A stretch of 64,000 nucleotides of DNA from Marasmitruncus massiliensis. GTDB taxonomy: Bacteria; Bacillota; Clostridia; Oscillospirales; Ruminococcaceae. The position numbers and the translations under genes are program-made. Location: contig NZ_FYDE01000004.1 of NCBI RefSeq assembly GCF_900186535.1, forward strand, positions 496,001 through 560,000, written 5' to 3'. Of the stretch, positions 15,484 through 23,080 are shown one piece after another. How positions within the stretch are numbered: the first letter of the stretch is position 1; each line of letters starts with the position of its first letter. The notes under the pieces were generated by a model. That model did no database searches, had not been told where the DNA came from, and was given only the letters and a program-made list of their open reading frames with translations.

Positions 15484-16668
15484 TTATCTCAAGAATTGCT
15501 CTGGTGCTGTGGCCCATAACACTGTAATGGTTGCATAGGTGACAACCAGTATCGCCGTCATCAGTGCCACAAACAGCTTGGCGGACAAGCGGGCGTAGTT
15601 CAGCCCTCCGTTTAGGCCAAACCGGTCTTCCACAAATACGCTGGGGTCCTCTTTATTGTAGTAGAACAGACCTAGCTTCCAAAATCGGTCGTCATCCCGG
15701 CCTGAAAAAACCTCCTTAAGCACGGGAGCATATTTCCCGTCTGCGTCTTTGGGGAGTATGGCGGGTTTCAACTTAAAGCCGGATTGCCCTGCTTTCAACG
15801 AAATAATGACAATGGGAATAATGGTCAGCAGTAGATAAACGGTCAGGCCGGTGAGAAACGGCACCGTCTCCAAATTGGCCAGCCCCATGGAAGATGGTGC
15901 CATCAGGGCTATTCCAACGGCAGTCGCCAGTGTGATCAGGCCCAAGTAATGGCTTAGAATCCGCCGGTATAAACGGTGCTGGGCGAAGGACAGTGCGGGA
16001 TTTTCGGTGCTGACCTGCAATTTCATTTTGAAGATGGCCACATTGCTCAGTATAAATACTATGATCATGGCGAACCCGATCAGCGGCATGGTCAGAACCG
16101 TCAGCACGCTTTTATCGGAATATTTGTCGGGCTGCATATCAGGTCCCCAGTGGGTGGGAAACCGGTTGGGAATATGGGGGTATTGATAAGCCGCATAGGC
16201 GCAGATGCCCAACAAAACGATCAGCGAGGCAATGTACCAGCTCCAGGGCAGCCCCTTCAGCGTTTGCTTGATGAGGGCACTGGATGTGTCCGCTTTGATA
16301 CGCGGGTCGGGTTGCCAGTTGTTTTTTTGCTTCATCGCTATCGCCTCTTGATGACAGGGGTAATAAATCACCAACGACAGCGCCGCATAGATAAGCGGCA
16401 GATACATCACGGTCAACATGGTGGCACCGGGCAGCAGGACAAACTGTAATATAGCTGCAGCGGCCATGACTCCCAGCAGCACAAGTCCGCGCACGGCGTA
16501 TTGCTTTTTGAGTGCCTTCACCTCTGGCTGCTCATGGACCGCTTCGGGCACACGCGTGCCGAAAAGTAATGAGCGACGCAGGATGTATGGGGTGACAATG
16601 GTCATGCCCCCCATTAATAAAACTATCAATATATTGATGCCAAACATCACAGAATTAAACAGGCTCAT
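15484..16668 (-). CDS. DUF1648/DUF5808 membrane protein
   Basis: 394 residues with about eight hydrophobic helices. The DUF1648 motif (YPHIPNRFPTHWGPDMQPDKYSDKSV) sits in an extracytoplasmic loop after helix 4, and the C-terminal DDRFWKLGLFYYNKEDPSVFVEDRFGLNGGLN is the DUF5808 signature. Related proteins (SdpI, YhdP-like) act in immunity or signalling. The start overlaps the stop of the GntR gene by 4 bases (ATGA), with GGAGGAG upstream, so the pair is a translationally coupled regulator/membrane-protein unit. Confidence 0.82.
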   Translation of the reverse strand: MSLFNSVMFGINILIVLLMGGMTIVTPYILRRSLLFGTRVPEAVHEQPEVKALKKQYAVRGLVLLGVMAAAAILQFVLLPGATMLTVMYLPLIYAALSLVIYYPCHQEAIAMKQKNNWQPDPRIKADTSSALIKQTLKGLPWSWYIASLIVLLGICAYAAYQYPHIPNRFPTHWGPDMQPDKYSDKSVLTVLTMPLIGFAMIIVFILSNVAIFKMKLQVSTENPALSFAQHRLYRRILSHYLGLITLATAVGIALMAPSSMGLANLETVPFLTGLTVYLLLTIIPIVIISLKAGQSGFKLKPAILPKDADGKYAPVLKEVFSGRDDDRFWKLGLFYYNKEDPSVFVEDRFGLNGGLNYARLSAKLFVALMTAILVVTYATITVLWATAPEQFLR

Positions 16669-17045
16669 ATTCCGTTCTCCTCCTTAAACTCCTCGAAAAT
16701 TGATCTGCATATATCCAAAAACGCCTGCTCGGAGACCCCTTTGCAGATAGCCTCGGCCGCCATGGGCCGCAACCGGTCGGCCAGCTTATTGGTCAAATCC
16801 TCCGCCGGGGGATTGGTCACCACCGCACCGATTCGGCGATCCATTTTGATATACCCCTCATCCCGCAGCATTGCGTAGGCCTTGTTAACGGTGTGTAAAT
16901 TCACCCCAATTTCGGCTGACAGCGCCCGCACCGAGGGCAACGATTCCCCAAACGTCAGCTGACCGGACACCATGCCGATGATGATTTGTTCGTATATCTG
17001 GGTATAGATGGGAATATCGCTGTAAAATGAGATAGAAAGCAACAC
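16665..17045 (-). CDS. YtrA-subfamily GntR regulator
   Basis: 126 residues: N-terminal winged helix (IPIYTQIYEQIIIGMVSGQLTFGESLPSVRALSAEIGVNLHTVNKAYAMLRDEGYI) and a short C-terminal helical tail, as expected for the YtrA group. GTG start with GGAGGGG upstream. YtrA regulators usually control a neighbouring transporter or membrane-protein operon and bind an inverted repeat in their own promoter, which is present at 17075-17097. Confidence 0.88.
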   Translation of the reverse strand: MLLSISFYSDIPIYTQIYEQIIIGMVSGQLTFGESLPSVRALSAEIGVNLHTVNKAYAMLRDEGYIKMDRRIGAVVTNPPAEDLTNKLADRLRPMAAEAICKGVSEQAFLDICRSIFEEFKEENGI

Positions 17046-17074
17046 AGTTTCTTCCCCTCCCTTTTTTGTTATAA

Positions 17075-17097
17075 CTGTTATACATATAATATAACAG
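17075..17097 (-). promoter_or_regulatory. Operator for the YtrA-type regulator
   Basis: Perfect inverted repeat CTGTTATA-N7-TATAACAG, 30 bases upstream of the GTG start. It matches the layout of GntR/YtrA operators and overlaps the region where the leftward promoter must lie. Confidence 0.6.
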
Positions 17098-17272
17098 ATG
17101 ATTAAAAAATGTCAATAGGGCGAAAATATTTTGCGGTAAAGCAATTTTGTATAATTGTAAAAGCAATATTCTGGATGTTTCTATCCATCTTGATTCTTCG
17201 GTAACATCCCAAGTATCTGCCAGTCAATATTTACATATGGACGCTGGGAAACAAAGATTCTTTTATTAAGAC

Positions 17273-17303
17273 TTGACTACTCCCTTGGGGGATGGTTTAT
17301 AGT
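17273..17303 (+). promoter_or_regulatory. MerR-type promoter with 19-bp spacer
   Basis: TTGACT (17273-17278) and TATAGT (17298-17303) are separated by exactly 19 bases, the stretched spacing that MerR activators need. The spacer holds the dyad TCCC-N4-GGGA. It lies directly before the MerR gene, so autoregulation is likely. Confidence 0.7.
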
Positions 17304-17325
17304 GTTTTCAGAAGGAGTGTTGCAT

Positions 17326-18216
17326 ATGTTGATAAAGGAAGTATGCCGTGTATGTGACTTAACCAAAAAGGCCGTTGAATATTATGAGCAGCAAGGATTT
17401 ATCAAGCCTCAGGTGTTGGATAATAGTTACCGAGATTATACAGATGCGGAAATCGCTACGCTAAAAGAAATATCGGTGCTGCGTAAGTGTGGCATTGGTA
17501 TCCAAGACATCCATATAATTTTAAGCAGCAATGATAAATCGGTAGCGCTTGCACGTTATAAGCACTTAAATGAACTTAAAATGCAAAAGCTCAAGGCGGC
17601 ACAGAACTGCATTGATGTCTTGATTAAAAACTACGATATTGAGAACAGCTTTCACCGTTTGCAACAGCTTGATGAGGAATGCCTGACCGTTCAGGAAAAA
17701 TTGGTTCTGGCTTTTCCAGGTAACTATGGCTTATACCTTTCGTTGCATTTCGGACGATTTCTGAGAGAGCCAATCAAAACGGAAGAACAGCGTGCGGCCT
17801 ACAACAAGATAGTCGATTATTTGGATAACGCGGCGTCTCTCATCCCGGATGAACTGAGCGCCTTTATGGAAGAGGCCATACAGCTTAATGAAAATGTGAA
17901 TATGGAAAAGTACGAGGATGCAATGAACCTTTTATTGGAGGAAGCCATACGTGACCCGGATGCTTATTTCCGGAATCTGAAGGTGGAGGAATATATCGCT
18001 TACCGCACTTCTGCGGAATTCAGGCAGTCTCCGCAAGGAAAAATGACGGATTTAATGCTGGAATTCCAGAAAAATAGCGGCTATCATGACGTGTTTCTTC
18101 CCAATTTAATGATATTGAGCCCGGCATATAAAACGTATTGCGAGAGACTTGAGTCGGCAAACTCGGCATTTGTAGAAAAATACCCACAGGCTGGAGCTAT
18201 TTACGGAATTGAGTAA
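17326..18216 (+). CDS. MerR-family transcriptional regulator
   Basis: 296 residues from the ATG at 17326, with GAAGGAG 8 bases upstream; an earlier in-frame start at 17302 lies inside the promoter and is rejected. The N-terminal HTH (LIKEVCRVCDLTKKAVEYYEQQGFIKP), YRDYTDAEIATLKEISVLRKCGIGIQDI and a coiled-coil dimer helix are typical. The large C-terminal domain (about 110-296) is mostly helical, TipAS-like in length, and probably binds a ligand. The gene is monocistronic between its promoter and the terminator at 18224. Confidence 0.85.
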   Translation: MLIKEVCRVCDLTKKAVEYYEQQGFIKPQVLDNSYRDYTDAEIATLKEISVLRKCGIGIQDIHIILSSNDKSVALARYKHLNELKMQKLKAAQNCIDVLIKNYDIENSFHRLQQLDEECLTVQEKLVLAFPGNYGLYLSLHFGRFLREPIKTEEQRAAYNKIVDYLDNAASLIPDELSAFMEEAIQLNENVNMEKYEDAMNLLLEEAIRDPDAYFRNLKVEEYIAYRTSAEFRQSPQGKMTDLMLEFQKNSGYHDVFLPNLMILSPAYKTYCERLESANSAFVEKYPQAGAIYGIE

Positions 18217-18223
18217 CGCATGG

Positions 18224-18257
18224 GCATGCTGGCTTCACAACCAAGAAGCCAGCATGC
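18224..18257 (+). terminator. Terminator after merR-type gene
   Basis: Perfect 13-bp stem GCATGCTGGCTTC / GAAGCCAGCATGC, 8-base loop, followed by TTACTTAC; 7 bases after the stop. Confidence 0.65.
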
Positions 18258-18402
18258 TTACTTACATATATCCCTACAACGCTCCAGTCAAAACTTGCAT
18301 AAAGACGGTGTACAACTGCAGCTATGGATGGTATGATGATTATAGGAAAAAGCTTAAATTACTCATTATTGATATGACATACCAATAGGAGCCTAATTTA
18401 GG

Positions 18403-18446
18403 CTGCGCATAATGTTTATACCGATTGGTTATTTATATTACGCACA
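18403..18446 (+). repeat. Recurring intergenic element, second copy A' (partial)
   Basis: CTGCGCATAATGTTTATACC and TATTTATATTACGCACAGCCC match 1171-1226 except for a 9-base deletion. The similarity continues without a break through the pseudogene that follows, so element and gene were duplicated together. Confidence 0.6.
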
Positions 18447-18509
18447 GCCCAGAGGTCTCTCTAAACTCCGCATAAGCCAAGTAATCCATCTATAAAGTAG
18501 AAATTTATT

Positions 18510-18812
18510 ATAGCAAAGGCTGCAGTTCAAACAGGATCAAGTCCAACCATGCTAGTCGCAGTTGAGCAATACTTTCCGGAGGAGAAGCGTATCATTAAAG
18601 ATGATTTAGCCTATCAGTTCCTGCCGTCCAGTATGAAAAGTATTGTTGGGCAGATGCAGCTGGACTTTGTCAGAAACTGGATGATTCAACGCAGCTGTCT
18701 GGGAAAAAGAATACGACGATTATGTAAGAAAAAAGATTAGGATTTTCGGAATGAGACCGGAAATATGGCCAAGCTATTTAAAAAAGTATGGTTGGCGGAT
18801 ATTGGCGGATAA
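18510..18812 (+). pseudogene. Decayed second copy of the SAM methyltransferase
   Basis: Near-identical to the gene at 1286-2152. The start codon is ATA instead of ATG (18510-18512). Codons 2-60 are intact (VAVEQYFPEEKRIIKDDLAY and so on). A deletion of about 155 codons then joins residue 60 to about residue 216 in the wrong frame at about 18690. After that the sequence again follows the original (RPEIWPSYLKKYGW) until it fades near 18812. The SAM-binding motif is inside the deletion, so the copy cannot be active. Confidence 0.85.
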
Positions 18813-18825
18813 TAGAACAGATAAA

Positions 18826-19953
18826 TTATATATCCGTTTCGAATGAATGCCTATGTACATCTGCAAGAGCAAGAAACGCCGGATAGTCCTTTTTATACAG
18901 CTGCATAAGTTCATCATTATAGCCGCTCAGCACATGCAGAGAGCCTGCTATTTTATCAAGAAGTTCCGGTGTGATTTCCCTATGATAGGAAGTAATGATA
19001 GCAGGTGTTCTCAGGCCCCGAAAATACAAAACAAGTTGCTGACTCTTCGCAATGGTTATAAAATATTGCTTATGACGAATTGTTTTCAAATGAGCCCATA
19101 TCAACTGCTTCGTTGGAAAGACACGCCATTTCCCGCCCTGCAAAGCGACAATATAATCCAGCGTAATCAGTCCTGCATTCAAAACTGAACTGGATTGGCT
19201 AATATACAGGGGACAACCCATTTCAATATTTAAATTAATAGTGTACTCAATATTTTCAGGATTTCCCATCCTTGCCAGCTGGCGAAACAGCGAACCTTTC
19301 CGGTAATCTGCTAAATGCCATGCTTTTACAGAGATCATCACGGTAGAGATTATCGCCATCAAGAGGATCACTGCCGACAGCAGCTGATCTTCCAATCGTC
19401 CATAGCGGTTTATTGTCAACATCATGGGCGGCACAAATTGCATCATTTCTTCAAAGGATAAACCGTAAATTTCCGCCAGTATGGAAATAGTTCCTTTGTA
19501 TTTTTCGTAGCTGTCACTACTTGAATACAGCGGACTAAACTTGACGTCTGCGAAATAATCCAGAATTACGGCATCATTTTGATCCTTAAGCGACGCAGGA
19601 ACCAGTGCAAACAGATAGCCATCGTTATATTCTATTACAGAATATATCTGATCTAATTCATCCTCATTTCGAAAGATTTTTCGAAAAATATCGGGAAAGC
19701 TGTTGACGGAGCTGACTCCATAATCAGTAAAATAGAGCCTTGCATTATTTACATGGGCATATATGCTTTGATTTTCAAACAGCTTTTTGGCATCAGCCAT
19801 ACTGTTAATCTGGCAAAACGGTGAAAATACAGCCAGCATTTCGGTCCACCCTGTAAAGATATACAGCACGGATAAGAGGAAAAAGCATAGGCTGAAAAGG
19901 AGCGTTCTCTTACTTAATTGGTTTTGCAGGCGTTTGATGTAATTTTCTGTCAT
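18826..19953 (-). CDS. Unrecognised two-helix membrane protein
   Basis: 375 residues. One membrane helix lies near the N-terminus (LLFSLCFFLLSVLYIFTGWTEML, about 18-40) and one in the middle (LLSAVILLMAIISTVMISV, about 190-208). Between them is a predicted extracytoplasmic domain (about 45-185) and after them a cytoplasmic domain with beta-rich character (VFPTKQLIWAHLKTIRHKQYFITIAKSQQLVLYF). I cannot place it in a family with confidence; the layout resembles uncharacterised Firmicutes DUF membrane proteins. No enzymatic motif seen. Confidence 0.6.
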   Translation of the reverse strand: MTENYIKRLQNQLSKRTLLFSLCFFLLSVLYIFTGWTEMLAVFSPFCQINSMADAKKLFENQSIYAHVNNARLYFTDYGVSSVNSFPDIFRKIFRNEDELDQIYSVIEYNDGYLFALVPASLKDQNDAVILDYFADVKFSPLYSSSDSYEKYKGTISILAEIYGLSFEEMMQFVPPMMLTINRYGRLEDQLLSAVILLMAIISTVMISVKAWHLADYRKGSLFRQLARMGNPENIEYTINLNIEMGCPLYISQSSSVLNAGLITLDYIVALQGGKWRVFPTKQLIWAHLKTIRHKQYFITIAKSQQLVLYFRGLRTPAIITSYHREITPELLDKIAGSLHVLSGYNDELMQLYKKDYPAFLALADVHRHSFETDI

Positions 19954-20266
19954 ATAAATCTATCCTTATCGTCGTATGTTTTTAATAACAAGTATTTTAA
20001 GAACCTGATCCTTTGCCAAAGTCTGGATTTAAACTCCTTCAGCGGGTCTCTTAATATTAGATCGGTCAAAAGTTATGAAAATTAAACATAGAACATCATG
20101 CTGCTCACCACGCGGAACATCATGGCTTCAGCCGGAGTCGGTCCAATATCGAACAGCTTGTTGCCCACGCTGCTAATTCTTTGAATCTTATTTGTCTCAA
20201 GGAAAATTTTATGATACACTGATGACGTCCGCCGGTTTATATAACTTTTTATAGGAGAAAATTAAG
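19954..20266. other. Intergenic stretch without recognisable gene
   Basis: 313 bases. A short leftward frame at about 20083-20217 (ending MMFRVVSSMMFYV) has coding-like composition but no SD and no recognisable family. The last 35 bases (GGTTTATATAAC, then TTATAGGAG) resemble the right end of the recurring intergenic element plus an SD for the next gene. Confidence 0.4.
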
Positions 20267-21307
20267 ATGTTCGATGTGATAATTATTGGTGCAGGCCCGA
20301 CAGGCTGTACCGCCGCACGCGAATTAGCCTGCAATGGATATAAAGTATTACTGATTGAAAAATTCAAAATGCCAAGAAATAAATCTTGCTCTGGTATCCT
20401 TATAAAAAAGTCAATGAATTTGGTCCGGCAATACTTTGGCGAAGATGCACCGGACTTTACTATGTGTGCACCGACTGATAACCGAGGCATGATTTTTACC
20501 AGCGATAAAGGTCATGAGTACCGTTTTGAACAGGAAGGATTAAATATATGGCGCAGTTCCTTCGATTACTGGCTGGCAACAAAAGCTGCCGAAACTGGTG
20601 CCGAACTGCGCGACGGAACCACAGCCCTGTCATGTGAGGAACAGGAAAACTATGTCCTTGTAAATCTTAAGGGCACTTCTTTCTATTCTGAAAAAGCAAA
20701 AATAGTTATTCTATGTGACGGTGTTGTAGGCTCTGTTAAGCGAAAACTTGTACACGCGCCGCAACGCTATATAACCACTTACCAAACCTTCAATAAAGGG
20801 TCCATCGATTTGGATCACCATTATTTTTATGCTTATTTACAGCCGCATCTATCGGAATATGATGCGTGGTTTAACGTAAAAGATGGCTACCTCATTTTTG
20901 GCGTGTCTGTTAAGGACACAAGTAAACTTGAAAATTATTACTCCGAATTTATTGCCTATATGGGAAAACACCATAACGCAAAAATTGAAAAGCAGGAGAA
21001 AACCGAAAAATGGCTTATGCCACACATTATGTCCGGATGTCCTATAGAATACGGAAACGGAAAAGTGTTGTTTGCAGGTGAAACAGCGGGATTTCTAAAC
21101 CCTATGGGCGAGGGCATTTCGGCAGGAATGGAAAGCGGGTATGCGGCTGCAAAGGCGATTGAGGAAATAGATTTGAACAGCGATATAGATATGGTAGAGT
21201 TATACACTTTTTATCAAAACAACACTTTTGCATTGAAAAACTATATGGAACGACAATGGAATTTTGTTGCGAATATGTCGGAAACTTTCAACTACATGAA
21301 ATTATGA
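20267..21307 (+). CDS. Geranylgeranyl-reductase-family FAD-dependent oxidoreductase
   Basis: 346 residues. N-terminal Rossmann motif VIIIGAGPTGCTAARELACNGYKVLLIEK (about 4-32), a second FAD contact VILCDGVVGSVKRKL, and the third motif VLFAGETAGFLNPMGEGISAGMESGYAAA (about 265-293), which is the GD-type FAD site with GE replacing GD. These mark the GGR/halogenase-like flavoproteins. Substrate unknown; prenyl or lipid-like substrates are typical of the family. ATAGGAG precedes the ATG. The TGA stop lies inside an ATTATGAGCATA motif like the start of the recurring element. Confidence 0.82.
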   Translation: MFDVIIIGAGPTGCTAARELACNGYKVLLIEKFKMPRNKSCSGILIKKSMNLVRQYFGEDAPDFTMCAPTDNRGMIFTSDKGHEYRFEQEGLNIWRSSFDYWLATKAAETGAELRDGTTALSCEEQENYVLVNLKGTSFYSEKAKIVILCDGVVGSVKRKLVHAPQRYITTYQTFNKGSIDLDHHYFYAYLQPHLSEYDAWFNVKDGYLIFGVSVKDTSKLENYYSEFIAYMGKHHNAKIEKQEKTEKWLMPHIMSGCPIEYGNGKVLFAGETAGFLNPMGEGISAGMESGYAAAKAIEEIDLNSDIDMVELYTFYQNNTFALKNYMERQWNFVANMSETFNYMKL

Positions 21308-21342
21308 GCATAGTGTATGAGAGAAAAGGAGAAAATTCAATC

Positions 21343-21708
21343 ATGAATATAAAAAAGATCAAGGTCAGCGATACGGAAATAGCGCTTGTCAATAGTGATG
21401 AGGTTTGTATTTCGGATGGGCAAACTGCACTGGACTTTATGATGTCTGTAAATTATGAAACAGGATGCCATTCCATTGTAATAAACAAAGCTGCTGTTGT
21501 TGAAGAGTTCTTTGTTTTAAGCACAGGGGTTGCCGGTGAAATTTTACAGAAGTTTATCAATTATCATTTCAGGCTTGCGATTATCGGCGACTTTTCAGGC
21601 TATATAAGCAAACCGCTGAAAGACTTTATTTATGAAAGCAATAAAGGAAAAGATATCTTTTTCGTATCTTCCGAACAGGATGCTATAGAGAAGTTGGGCA
21701 GAGTATGA
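21343..21708 (+). CDS. DUF4180-family protein
   Basis: 121 residues from the ATG at 21343 (AAAGGAG upstream); a longer in-frame reading overlaps the previous gene and lacks an SD. The core blocks TALDFMMSVNYETGCHSIVINK, FFVLSTGVAGEILQKFINYHFRLAIIGDFSGY and KDIFFVSSEQDAIEKL define DUF4180, a small STAS-like alpha/beta protein of unknown role, often encoded next to regulators or redox enzymes. It is probably co-transcribed with the flavoprotein upstream. Confidence 0.82.
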   Translation: MNIKKIKVSDTEIALVNSDEVCISDGQTALDFMMSVNYETGCHSIVINKAAVVEEFFVLSTGVAGEILQKFINYHFRLAIIGDFSGYISKPLKDFIYESNKGKDIFFVSSEQDAIEKLGRV

Positions 21709-21837
21709 ACTTAGTACTATAATGTACACCCGATGTTGTCATATCCGACCAAAAGGATGTTATTACCATTGAAGTCTAAAGAATTATAAATTCAAATTGT
21801 ACTTTTTAATTAGCTAACATAATGAAAATAATAAAAG

Positions 21838-21874
21838 AAAAAGTGGCTTAAACGTAATGTTTAAGCCACTTTTT
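21838..21874. terminator. Strong bidirectional terminator
   Basis: Perfect 16-bp arms AAAAAGTGGCTTAAAC / GTTTAAGCCACTTTTT with a 5-base loop; T-runs on both strands. Confidence 0.8.
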
Positions 21875-21914
21875 GGTAGTTGCGGAGATGGGATTTGAAC
21901 CTACGATCTCTGCA
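21874..21914 (-). other. 3' tRNA-gene remnant (possible attachment site)
   Basis: On the - strand the sequence reads like the 3' end of a tRNA: GATCGTAGG-TTCAAAT-CCC as T arm and loop, then CTCCGCAACTACCA as acceptor end with CCA, followed immediately by the terminator at 21838-21874. The T stem has a mismatch, and no matching 5' half, D arm or anticodon arm is found further upstream. So it is a decayed or duplicated 3' end, as left by integrative elements. The remainder of 21915-22192 shows no gene. Confidence 0.45.
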
Positions 21915-22192
21915 ATATAAGAACATCTCATTATTTCCACTAGGCTTTGTTGCAAATAAACCAACAAGAAATTTGTCTTTTGCTTTAAATTTTGGGTTGT
22001 CGGTGGAGCTTGCAAAAATTTCACCTTTCCTTCGTTTAGCAAACGATATGTAGCATTTTTCCGATCATGTTCTTCGGTTTATTAACGCTATGTCTGCTAT
22101 GAGCTACTCATTGAACGGATATTCCTTATTCTCATCTTTTGATTAGATATATTCACTAAATAATATCAACTAATGTTTGGAATTACTGTGCA

Positions 22193-22248
22193 TTGACATT
22201 GCGGAATGATATTATATAATATTAACATAGTCAACCTGTGATACAGGT
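22193..22248 (+). promoter_or_regulatory. Promoter and operator of the GntR-Liv island
   Basis: TTGACA (22193-22198) and TATAAT (22215-22220) with a 16-base spacer are followed by the perfect palindrome ACCTGT-GAT-ACAGGT (22234-22248), just before the ATG at 22258. The TGT-N3-ACA core matches the FadR-subfamily operator pattern, so autoregulation by the next gene is likely. Confidence 0.65.
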
Positions 22249-22257
22249 AGTCATCTT

Positions 22258-22989
22258 ATGAGTAGTGTAGTAGGGCATAAACCATCAGGAAATGCGGTGA
22301 TTGCGGTGATTGAGCGAATTGAGCATGTCAGCCTGAGCGGTCAGGTGCTGGAACAGATGAAAAAAATGATACGTTCACACGAATGGCCGCCGGCGTCAAA
22401 ACTGCCGTCGGAGAGCGATTTGAGTGCGATGTTCGGGGTTTCGCGGGTGACGATACGTAACGCGCTGCACAGGCTTGTCGGGCTAGGGCTTATTGAAACG
22501 CGATTCGGTGACGGATCGTATGTTGCGCGGATTGACGAAAGCAGCGGGCTGAACAGCTTAATCCCGGTCGTGTACTTAGAGGAAAACATCGAAAGCATAC
22601 TTGAATTCAGACGCGAGTTTGAGTCCGGTGCGTGCGCGATAGCGGCGGGACGTGCCGAGACGGAGGATATAGAGGATTTGCGGCGGATGCTCGCGAAAAT
22701 GCTTACTTTGCAAAACGACCGCTCCGCACTCGCGGATGCTGATTTGAAGTTCCACTACCGCATTGCCGCGATATCGCGCAACAGCCTGATTATCAAGACA
22801 TACGAAATTATCAGCGAGGTTTACGCAGCGCATATGAAACGGGTAGTGCGGGCTATCGGCGGAGAAGCGGGTTGCTATTACCACGCCATAATCGTGGACG
22901 CGCTCGAAGCCGGGGACGCGGAAAAAGCGCGTAGATTTATGTATGAACATATTGCGTCGAATGAGAAAATTCTGCAAAGAGGAAAATAA
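22258..22989 (+). CDS. FadR-subfamily GntR regulator of the Liv/transketolase island
   Basis: 243 residues: winged helix LSGQVLEQMKKMIRSHEWPPASKLPSESDLSAMFGVSRVTIRNALHRLVGLGLIETRFGDGSYV (about 26-89) and an FCD ligand domain with DADLKFHYRIAAISRN and HAIIVDALEAGDAEKARRFMYEHI, whose Asp and His residues form the usual metal site. It stands first in a rightward run of transport and carbon-metabolism genes and is preceded by a fitting operator. The inducer is probably a carboxylate from the imported substrate. Confidence 0.88.
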   Translation: MSSVVGHKPSGNAVIAVIERIEHVSLSGQVLEQMKKMIRSHEWPPASKLPSESDLSAMFGVSRVTIRNALHRLVGLGLIETRFGDGSYVARIDESSGLNSLIPVVYLEENIESILEFRREFESGACAIAAGRAETEDIEDLRRMLAKMLTLQNDRSALADADLKFHYRIAAISRNSLIIKTYEIISEVYAAHMKRVVRAIGGEAGCYYHAIIVDALEAGDAEKARRFMYEHIASNEKILQRGK

Positions 22990-23080
22990 TAAGGTCTTAA
23001 CTGCCAATTCTCTATTTTAGGGTTTATGCGCCGTCCTGGCGCTGAACGATAATATCGTGAAATCGAAAAGGAGATGCATT

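Noticed and set aside
20083-20217. Short leftward frame ending MMFRVVSSMMFYV
   Set aside because: No SD, no family, and only about 45 codons; could be a remnant but cannot be supported as a gene.
21874-21957. Complete tRNA gene on the - strand
   Set aside because: Only the T arm and acceptor 3' strand fit; no complementary 5' acceptor strand or anticodon arm could be found.
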